NCBI RefSeq assembly: GCF_014529535.1
Contig: NW_023504022.1
Location: forward strand, 62,001-126,000
From: Bradysia coprophila
Taxonomy: Eukaryota > Arthropoda > Insecta > Diptera > Sciaridae
DNA length: 64,000 nt
Direction: 5' to 3'
Below, piece by piece: positions 41,486 through 52,200 of this stretch. The notes beneath the pieces are model-generated. The model saw nothing but the letters and a program-made list of their open reading frames with translations. It ran no database searches and had not been told where the DNA came from. Every line of letters begins with the position of its first letter. Within the stretch, counting starts at the first letter, position 1. The position numbers and the translations under genes are program-made.

Positions 41486-44400
41486 ATGTTTCCGTCAGTA
41501 ATTTCAATGAAAAACGAATCTACAGTCGACTGTGTTGATGAACACAATATGAGTGTAAGTAGTTATATGATTTATGTGAATAGTTAGTAAAGTGTAAACG
41601 AAATATATCAAATCTGCACTGTCCATCTAGACAAATACTATCGTTAACATTACCGCGAAGTTTTCTTATGAAGGTGGGTGGATCGGAAACGTAAAATGAA
41701 ACTGAACATTTATTTAAATTATTGGTACATTTGAACCTTGAAATCTTTTTGTTTATTTCTTTGGACAGAAGTCCTTTTGAAAAGCGTGGATACCATGGTA
41801 CAATGGTACGATGTCAGCATTGCAATAAATAAAAGTTTGTCGATTATTTGTTCTACGTCTTTTTCTGGGTCTAGATCAAATCATCCAAAATTATTTTGTA
41901 CTTAGTTTATTACACATTTCGAACCACTGAAGTTGGTCTATGTTTGGACGTAATTATTGTATTAAAAAAATTTGTTCACCCGGACGTTTAGTTTGAATCT
42001 TTAAAAAATTTTGCGTTCCGCTCTTACTGAATATGTATTCAAATACATAAGCATGTACCAATCATTTACCAAATACCATTTTTACAAAAAACGAACTTTA
42101 CCTAGGTTGAAGAGTCTGCTGTATTTGTTGTTACAATCGGAAGAAAATTATAAACAAAAATTTCAGCGATTATAATCCAACTGATTACACTTGTGGTGTA
42201 GTACACGTAACTTAAGTAGTGCATTTAGTGTACCCACGCTAGACCTGTTCATTTTAGAGAAATAGTCTCAAATTCATGTGGCATGGTGTCTATCTGGTCG
42301 GGAAGGCTAAAATATTGGACCCGTATTTTTTTTAGAATTTTAAAAAATAGTTTAGATCTGGGGAGCCAAGCATTTGTTCAAATGTACGAATGCGTTGGTT
42401 AGAAGAGTAAAAAAGATATACACCATCATTCTCCTCTCTTCTAACCAACGCTTTCGTACATTTGAACAAATGCTTCGCTCCCAGATCTAAACTATTTTTT
42501 AAAATTCTAAAAAAATACGGGTCCAATATTTTAGCCTTCCGGACCAGATAGACACCATGCCAGATGAATTTGAGACTATTTCTCTAAAATGAACAGGCCT
42601 AACCCACGCACTTCAAAAACCATTCCGTTTTGCCTCCGTTTACTAACGCTTTTTTGTATTTAAACATGATCTGCCAATTGAAATGGAAGCTAAACGGAAC
42701 GGTGTGCGATTACAGCTTTAATGAATAGCTTGGATTGCATTGTCGTTTCTTTTTATCTCCGGTTGTATTTAAGCTTTGTCAAAATTTAAGATGCTTAATC
42801 AACTGGTTGTGCATTTTAGGTTGACTGCGACGAATTTGAAATGGACCTTGATTTAGATTGGTATGACGGGCTAAATGGTAGTCAAGAGGATGAAATAAAT
42901 TTACTGCAACCGTTGACTGGGACTGTTGTAAGTATTGACAAAAATGTTATATTTTACATGGAAGCAGAGTAATATGTTCTGCTTTATGTGTGAATTTGAC
43001 ATTTTGATTAGCAGATTTTCGATGGTTTATTTAGAATTTTGTTGCGTACCCCTCAAAATATACACTTGCAATGTGAATACTTAAAATCTAGTTCATCTTC
43101 AAATCAACACTCAAATAAAACATTTATTTTGATATTTCACACATACAACAGAAAAATATTTTCTTTGTTTCGAACAATGTCAAAAACTCTCTGACATTAG
43201 CCATACAATGACAGTATTATAAGCTATTTTCAATATAGTTCCATTGACTGTTTGTCAAATAATGAAGCGGTTAATGAATTGCGGTTAAAATTTCAATTCT
43301 AGTGTTTTTATAAAGAGAATGTTTACGTAAAGCCATCCGTGGGTGTTTATTGATTTCAAATTGTTGTATGTCATGATTATTGCCTCAAATGTATCAATTT
43401 CAAATCGATAACTTTACAGACAATCAACAAGCCATTGAATTTAGATCAAACGATCAATAACTCGAATTTGGAAGTGGTACAAATTGGTTTTGGTCCGGAT
43501 TTTGAAACTGAACGTCGTCCAAAACATTTGCACGTTGTTCACAACGAGGTATGTCATATTCCATTTAAGAGTTAATTTAGTTTAGTTTTGGGCTTATCGA
43601 GCTCTTCACACCTGTCGAATTTATTGAACAATTTACACATCTATGTGTAAACTCCAAGACTATTACATTTGCTAACACTAAGACTTTGGATACTTTGCAG
43701 AATGTCAATTTGGTTATACCAACCGATGGTCCGCAATTGATGTTAGATGCAGAAACCAGTCCTATAAATCCTTTGTATGTCGCGGAACGAATTGAAGAGG
43801 TAGGCCGTATTTCGTAACAGAATTATTCCATCCAAATGTAACATACTTTTAAAATCGATGTATTACGGTATCAGATCGAAACCTAAATTGAATTCAATGA
43901 ACCCAGGTGAAAACTAAGCAAACTTAAAAAATGCCCTAACCTTGTCAGTTTATGAACCAAAAGTGTAGCCGATATATTAGTCCATAGAGTTACACTCCTA
44001 AAAATTACATGGGCACCCAGACATGTTTAAACATGACAGCGCCACCATGCCATCTCTCGAGTGTAACTCTACGTATTAGTCACACAGAGAAAAAAGTCAG
44101 ATTAAATGTTTAATCTTTGGAAAGATTACGAACATTTTAAATTTTTCTAAAGATTTCATTTCAATCTTTTTTCAAAGATTACAAAAATTAAATCTTTCGA
44201 TAGATTACGTTTCGGATTAAAATGGCTAAAATTGATAGTAGCAGTGAGAAGTGAAGTTAACTATAGACAATTTTGCCACGGATTTTTTTTTTTTTTCAAA
44301 GAACGTTGTTATGGTACCTAGAGTTTATGATTAGAATCTAGTAGGTGGTAGATGTGTAATTTTTTGTCATATGTTAGCGATTCAAAGTAAAACTAAAAAC

Positions 44401-46271
44401 CACAGCACAGAAATGTTTGAGACCTTTTTTTGCTTTTCTTTAGGAATATTAATTTGAGTTGAAAATCGTTGCAAAATTAAATAAATTCTTCCATGCAAAT
44501 TGGTCTGTTATACTTCTTAATCAATTGTACAATTAAATATGGGGCGCAAAATATCGTTTTATTATAATATTTTCCTACTTTTCAATACTTTTGTCAGGCT
44601 CAACTTCCTTATAGTTGCTTATCCAGCTTTATGAAATATAATAATTAAAAAAATGAAGAAAAAAAATGTTGCCTTCGATTAGGATTTGAACTCGTTTACT
44701 ATGATGGTTACCTCAGTCGGTACAAAGGTTTCGTTCAGAAGATTATTTTTTAATCTTTGAAAGATTAAAATCTCCGTAACAACGGTTCGAAATTAAATCT
44801 TGCTAAGATTAAGAACCCAATAGCTCAGTGGTAAAGTACAGGACTGGAGATACGGAGGTACCGAGGTGAAAGAGTTCAAATCCTGATCAAAGTAAGTAAA
44901 AAAAAAACATTTAATTTCAACTAAACAAATAAAATTCCCAATTTCAGAATAAATAAAACAAGTAAATCTGATTCGATATTCGAATATAAGTTGAAAAAAA
45001 AATTTTTATTTCAAAATAAAAAAAATTTAAATCTCTTGCAAGATTTCGATCTAATCCATCGAAAGATTATTTTCGAAAGATTAAATGCAAGTAATCTTTC
45101 GAAAAATTAGATTTCAATCCAAAAATAAATTTGGTCCTATATGTAATCCGAAAAAGACTTAAATCTAATCCAGGATTTTATTCTTTTTAATATTTCGCCA
45201 GCGAATTGAATACTCTTTAAAAATCCGGTTTCTAATTATTAAGTAGGATGAGGAAGGTGCGACGCCGCATTGTATACGACTGGAAAAATGAGCTTTCTAT
45301 TTATTTTGTGATAATTTGTGGGTCAATTCTACATGTCGTAATAATGAAATATTGGGCCAACCCTATTCTTTAAATAATTATCACAAAAGAAATAAAAAGT
45401 TCATTCACCCATTCGTATGCATACACAATGGTCTAGGGGTTAAAATCATGACTTGAAAAACTTGTAAGGCTCCTTTTCGACTTTTAATAAGTTTTACTTC
45501 GAGTCTAGGCTCGATCTTGTCTGCTCAGATCGAATGTTTTTACCAATTTGTACTTTATTCGATGAGACTTTCTATCAAAAGTGACAAACGCACTTTTTGC
45601 AAACCTTTCATTAGAAACCCAGCTATATCGAATTTATTTTTCAATTTTTTATCAAAATTTTCCTTAGATTAGCTATTAAAGTCTGCGACTCTGAAATTAG
45701 TTGTTCATTTTGTTTCATCTGTCTTTCAAGCATACAAATCTCAATACATCACACGGAAAAGTACTTTCGGACGAAACGAATTGAATGACTTCTTTATGAG
45801 TCACCAACTGTATTGCGCTTTGTTTCTCCATTTTATTTTTGTTTAACTCACATTTCAAAAATAAACATTTTCAGATGCAATGGTCAAATGACGAGTTCGA
45901 CGCAATCATCGAATATGACCCGCTGAGTGACGAAGAGGAAGTGCTTGAAGAAGTAGTGCACTATCAGAAAAACAAAAAACATTACACCATCATTGCCAAT
46001 GATGATGGAATTGTCGAAGAAAATGTAGGTCACTGTTTTCACTTTTAGTATACAGTCACGGAATTTTGAAAACCGACGCAAACTGAAAGTGTGTCGGTCA
46101 AACTCATACTGATTCCATAAAAACTGAAAGGAAGTTTTTAACACGAAAATTTATGCAATTTGTAGGCATACATTGAATTACAACACATAATCGGTAAGCC
46201 CAAGATGTTGGCACATAGCCGTACAGTCAAATCGGATTTGGTATTACAACCACAGAAAACAGTTTCTGAAG
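41486..46271 (+). CDS. Exons 1-6 of the recombinase-like gene (acidic N-terminus)
   Basis: Six small exons of 69, 108, 129, 99, 150 and 106 bp. Each is bounded by consensus sites such as AGT/GTAAGT, TTTTAG/GTTGAC, TTACAG/ACAATC and TTGCAG/AATGTC, and all but the last are multiples of three. The product is rich in Asp/Glu (for example YDPLSDEEEVLEEVV), suggesting a disordered or activation-type region. No domain recognised. Introns 1 and 4 are long and carry MITEs. Confidence 0.72.
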
Positions 46272-49200
46272 GTAATGGATAACTAAAAAATGACAAATTA
46301 TGTTGACTAAAAAATTAAATTACTTTCAGAGAAAACTAAATCTGGGCCTGGCGTTGTCTCTTCCCCGAAAAAATTAGCAATAAGAACTGGCGCATCCAAT
46401 AAATTCGAAATGACTATTCAGACATCTGATCAAGGACCCAAGAAAAATTGTTGCCCATACTGCAACAAACTGCAGAGCAAATTTGCACGTCACATCGTAG
46501 ATATGCATAGTGATAAGCCCGACGTTCTTGAGTTGTCAAAGTTATCCAAAGGTAATTTTTCAAACATTTTTTTTTTGATTAAATTCAAAATTATAAGTTT
46601 CAGCAGGCCTTGAAACCGAACAGACATAAAAAAATTACCGCTACAAAATATTTTAATAAATTTCGATTTATTTTAAATAAAAAAATCGGTTTTCAGTAAA
46701 GTGCAACTGTTATCATGTAACGTATGAGCCAACTTGAGTCTCAGACAAATTTTGGGAAATAAAAAGCAAGAAAGAAAATGGGAAATTCCTATGCCACAAA
46801 TGAGAAAACATGTATTTGCTTGGAAAATGTTGACACCGATGATCGAATAATTTGTGAAAATTGTCAACATTGGTATCATCCAAAATGTGTGTTTTCTTCA
46901 ATGGACGAATTTCATGCAATATCTGCAAATAACGAAAAATGGATTTGTACTGCATGCATGTTCGAACGATCTTCTTTGGATTCGCCTATTATGAACGTTT
47001 CACCAATTAAAAAAGAAATCCAAAAAAATAGGGAACGCTTGCCAAGGAAATGCAAAGACTCAATTTCTCAACCAAATATTCCGGAAAGGGCCAACACGGA
47101 AAAAATAATCAAACCGAAGATGAAAATAGAAGGTAAAAATAGTCTTTCAGATAGAGTTACTTGTAAATGTGGATTTATAGCGAAAAATAATGTCGGTCTG
47201 CGGATTCACGTGAGTAAGAAGAAGAAACTTAGCGATACTCAGGGCGCTACGTTAGGGCCACCTGTTGTGTTGACAGGAACGTTTGAAGATTCGGATGTTA
47301 AAGCTATAATGGACGATTTTAATCTTCTTTTAGGAAAATGCAAGAGTTTTATACCTGTGACTAGGATAATCCAAAAGTCCGTTCGTATCGTAGTTTGTCA
47401 AGAGCTATTGTCTTTAGTTAACGATGCAGTTTCTAAGAATGACTTACCTTCTTGGATGCGCTTGTTGTCTTTTCCGTATCTAGTTTTGAATTCAGTGAAT
47501 AAGTCTAGTGGGAAAGGGACTAATTATATTCGTTCGAATTTGAAAGATTTTCAAGGGAAAAAGGATGTAAGAGAGGCGCTTCGACAGTTGCTTTTGAATT
47601 ATGGTGGCACGCAGTATAAGAGGTCTAAGGTGTCGGAGGATTTGATTGTCAAGACGGCAACTCGGAAAGTAGGTGAAGGAGATATTCGTGGAGCAATTCG
47701 TGTATTGTCTTCAAATGAAACGATTGCAGAAGCGACTCCGGAGACGAAAGCGAAGCTAAAGTCTAAGCACCCCCATGATGAGGAAGTTGTCGAAGCTTTT
47801 ACTAACACGGTTAAACTTAAGGTAACGCAGGTTGAAGAGGTTGTTGAAGGGATTAGGGACTTTCCAGTGAGTTCTTCTAGTGGAATCGATGGTTTACGTC
47901 CTCGCCATCTGAAGGATTTGACTTCGTTTACTTGCGGGGAGTCAGCCAATAAGTTATTGAAAGCAATAGCTTCTTTTTCTGATTTGGCAAAGTCTGGTAA
48001 GATATGCAAGGATGTTCTTTCGGTTTTTTATGGAGCTTCTCTGTTAGCTTTTGATAAGAAGAAGATAGACGTTAGGCCGATCGCTGTAGGTATTACTTGG
48101 AGACGTGTAGCAGGAAAGATAGTTTGTTATCACGTCAGGGATGAGTTATCGAAAGTTTTAGCTCCGATCCAGATAGGATTTGGTGTGAAAGGGGGCGCTG
48201 AAGCTCTTATCCATGCGGTTAGGTGTTTCGCTACAGCAGGACACGAGAAAGCTATGGCTATAATCAAGTTTGATTTTAAGAACGCTTTCAATATGTTGTT
48301 TAGGAAATTGCTCTTGTCTGAAGTTGAAGAGATTTGTCCAGAGATGTCTCCGATGATAAGGCAAGCTTATAGTCGTTATTCAAATTTGATCTACGACGAG
48401 GAGATATTTCTGTCGAAGAGAGGCGTTCAGCAGGGCGATCCTTTAGGTCCACCTGCTTTTTGCATAGGGATAATGAAGATGACTCATTCTTTAGTTTCAA
48501 AGTTAAATGGTTGGTATCTCGATGACGGGACAATAGGTGACAAGTTAGAGGCCCTCCTGTCAGATATTAGAAGGATATTAGAGTTTTGTGATTATTCAGG
48601 AATGGAATTGAACACCGAGAAGTGTGAGGTGTTTTTTGTGAATGCATCAGTAGAAGAGGAGGATGAAATGTATAGGGAAATATCGGGTCTTTTACCAGAC
48701 ATTCGTAAAGTAGATAAAGTTTCTTTTGAGTTGCTTGGAGCTCCCATTTTCGGAGAAGGTGTCCATGGTATGTTTTCGACTAAAGTTGAAAGCGTTGAGC
48801 TGTTATCGAAGCGTTTACAGCTTTTGGACGTTCATCCTGCTTTCTGTGTTTTTAAGAGTTCTCTTTCAGCTCCTAGGTTCAACTATCTGCTGCGTACTTG
48901 TAAGTCGTTCTTAGTACCCGAGGTGTTAAACAGGGTAGATGAGATGTTTCGTACTACGCTTGAAATTATTACGAACACGAAGCTTGGAGTGGTTCCCTGG
49001 AAGCAGGCATCTCTTCCTCTTTCGTTCGGAGGTCTAGGGATTAGGAAATCCTCGGAGTTGGCCTATCCGGCGTATTTGTCGTCTGTCCATCAGTCTTCGA
49101 AGTTATCGGATGAGATCCTCAGCAAGTTTGGTTTGAAAGTGCTGAACGGTGACGTTTTGTCAGTTTTGCAGAGTCTTCCTTCTGAATACTCTTTGTTGAG

Positions 49201-52200
49201 CGAAAAATCTAAGAGTATTCAAAAGGAATGGGACTTGGTAGGTGTGCGAAAGGTTTTTGACGAGTTATTGGCTTCTAGTTCTCCAGTGGACCGTGCTAGG
49301 TTACTTGCATCATCAACAAAAGAGTCTTCAAAGTGGTTGCAAGTTATACCTTCAAGTAATCTGGGGTTACTTTTAGACAATAACACGGCAAGAATTGCCG
49401 TGGCACTTAGATTGGGTTGCAAGGTATGCGAAGAACACCGTTGTGTTTGTGGGAAGCTAGTGGACGAATACGGTCGTCATGGATTGTCTTGTAAGAATAG
49501 TAAAGGATGGATTCCAGGACACGATGATGTTAACAATATCTTCTCGCATGCTTTTTCGTCAGCCGGTGTCCCTAATGTTTTGCAACCACCAGGGATTTCG
49601 AGGGACGATGGGAAGAGGCCAGATGGAATGACGTTAATTCCGTGGAGTAGAGGAAAGTCACTGATATGGGACGTGACAGTTCGAGATACCTTAGCTCAGT
49701 CTTATTTGTCTATTTCGTCGACTAAGGCTGGAGCTGTCGCTGATCAAGCAGAGCGTAGGAAACATAATCATTATGTCGGTCTGAAAGAGAATCACTTGTT
49801 TAAACCAATAGCGTTCGAAAGTTTGGGTAGCTGTGGCCCAGAAACGAAAGCGTTTCTCGTAGTTTTAGGAAAGATGATGAAGAAGGCTTCCGGAGAGAAG
49901 AAGTCTTTAGATTACTTGCTTCAGAAGATTTCTATATCGATACAGAGGCGGAATGCGGCTTGTATATTAGGAACTTTTGGAAAAAGAGTTGATGATTTTT
50001 ATTTACTCTAGTTTTAATTTTTAATTTTTGTTTTTTCGTAGACATACTAATGTTTTCTTTTTTTTTTTTCATGTTTTTCGGGAATTAACTCGAGCACAAG
50101 ATATGAAAATTTAATGAAGAAATTTTATTCAATTCTTGTTTCTTTAGTTTTTAGTTTTTTCTTTTGATTATTTTAATTATTTTAATGAAATGATTTGTAA
50201 TGAAACTTAATTGTAATATTTAAACATATTTTTTATCGGAGTTTTAGTGCGGGAGAGGACGCTTTCTCCGACAATAAATACAGATTTTATGAAAAAAAAA
50301 AAAAAATTATAAGTATGTCAATCGCGAAAACAATCAACGGCAAAGATCTGATGGTTGTGTCACTTCAGTATTCAGATAGATTTTTGAAAAATTCGCTGTA
50401 ACGTGGTAAACATCCAATGAAGCTATCAAAGCACAGCGAATGCGATTCTAAAATATTCTTTGTAATCGAAATAGATATTTGTCATACCAGATAGGTACTT
50501 GTCGAATTTTTAACTAGTATGGCTCTACATATCCTTCAATAAAATAATTTAGTGTCATTGGTCATTTATACTGAAATACAGTACACAGGGGTCGTACTAC
50601 TCCTTATTTTCCTGATTTTCCTTATTTTTGAAAAAACCACCTTATTCCTCCTTATTTTTGAAAAAGTTCCTTTTTTTCCTTATTTTTCAATAATTTTGAC
50701 GAGAAAACTACATTTTTGGATAACAGATAATAAAAAAAAATCGCTGCGCGGCAGAATACTGAGCAATAGGGTCATCGTAAATCTTCACCCGATCTCCTAC
50801 TGCTAGTAAACAAACCATAGAAATGTAGTTCCTTGTTGTCGATTTTACTGAAGAAAAATATCCACGTGGATTACAGTAATTTTGCTACCTTCCCACTCAA
50901 TGGGAAGAGCGGTGTTGAAGAAGGGGAGGGAGGGTAGAATTGAAGGTAACGGACGAATGTTTGGAAAGAATTGCCTCTGTCTCACGCTAAAAAGCGCGGT
51001 CATTTAAAGCATCGACTTTACAAAAAGTCAGTCTAAGAAACAATCTAACGACAATAGAGCACAGTGGGGGAGGGGGTCCCAAAGTTTCAAAATTTTGGTG
51101 GACGCCACTTGTGTGCGACCTGTTGGAGGCTTGAAAAGGTCAATGGAATCTACCTGTTCCAAGTCATCTATGGGAAGAATCATTATTTTATTATTTCACT
51201 GATGTACTAAGAGGGAAACTTTCCCAACAAACTATTTGGTGGTAGATCACACAAAAAAACAAGACCTACATAAACTTAAATTCATTTGATCAAATTATTG
51301 TGTTGTTTACAAATTTGATATAATTCTGACCTCAAATCTCTACTTCACCTAAAAGAAAGTTAAGGAATGTAGCATATTGAGAAATGTACAGTTTTATCCT
51401 GAGGTTCAAAACACGACCTACAACCAATGGAATGTTGTAAAGAGCCATAGTCTTATTTTGTGGGTTGTGTGGATTATTTGTATTAATATTTACACGTAAA
51501 TATTCACAGTCCACAAAATAAACAATTGACATGGTATAAGAAAGTAGCGGTAAGCTAAGGTTAATAATTTCAAATTAACTTTTACTATTAAACCATGGTA
51601 ATTCATAGGCCGCGTTCAGGAACGAAAAATTCTTCACTGAGTGAACATTCGTTTCGTTGAGTTAACGCTGTCAAGATTAACTTTGAGGTTAGATTTCTCA
51701 CGATGTACTTTGGTCGTGAAAGTTTACCCAGATGTCATGAACGTTTCGTTTCTGAACGTGGCCCATTGCGTTTAAGTGGATTTAAGTGGATTAAATTAGT
51801 GTAAAATCGTTGAATATGGGTATGGGAATATTTTGAAAAACTTCGTAATTTTTGATTATGAGCCTAAAAAAGCGTGCAGGGGGTGTGCGTATAAAAAATC
51901 ATCAAGATTTTTACCCAAAAATTTACTTCCAAGCTCCTTATTTTCTCCTTAATTTCAACCGAAAAATTCCTTATTTTCTCCTTATTTTTTTAAAAAACCT
52001 CCTTATTTCCTTAATAAGGCACGCCATTTTTGAGTGCGAGGTCTGAGTACAGTTTGATGGTGAACTGCATTTTCTATAATGTATTTAGTATTGATCCGTC
52101 CTACCTCTTTAGATCATATGTCACGGTGAACTCGAAAAAATTTTTAGTTGAAAGTTGAAAGACCCTGATCATTTTCCAATAAAAATTAAAATCGCTTGTA

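Larger units (their letters stand above)
46599..50306 (+). mobile_element. Full-length non-LTR retrotransposon in intron 7
   Basis: About 3.7 kb. It ends with AATAAA (50273-50278) and an oligo-A run (50292-50306). Direct repeat AAAATTATAAGT at 46587-46598 and 50303-50314 (the A part overlaps the tail, so 8-12 bp). A 180-bp 5' UTR and a single long ORF suggest full length. It lies sense-oriented between exons 7 and 8 of the recombinase-like gene. Confidence 0.9.

Noticed and set aside
44815..44895. Possible functional tRNA with A and B boxes
   Set aside because: No paired acceptor stem and no convincing anticodon loop. Kept only as a tRNA-like segment within a repeat.
45420..45530. Possible tRNA gene (TGGTCTAGGGGT ... 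TTCGAGTCTAGGCTC)
   Set aside because: Box-like phrases are present, but I cannot form an acceptor stem or a proper anticodon arm.
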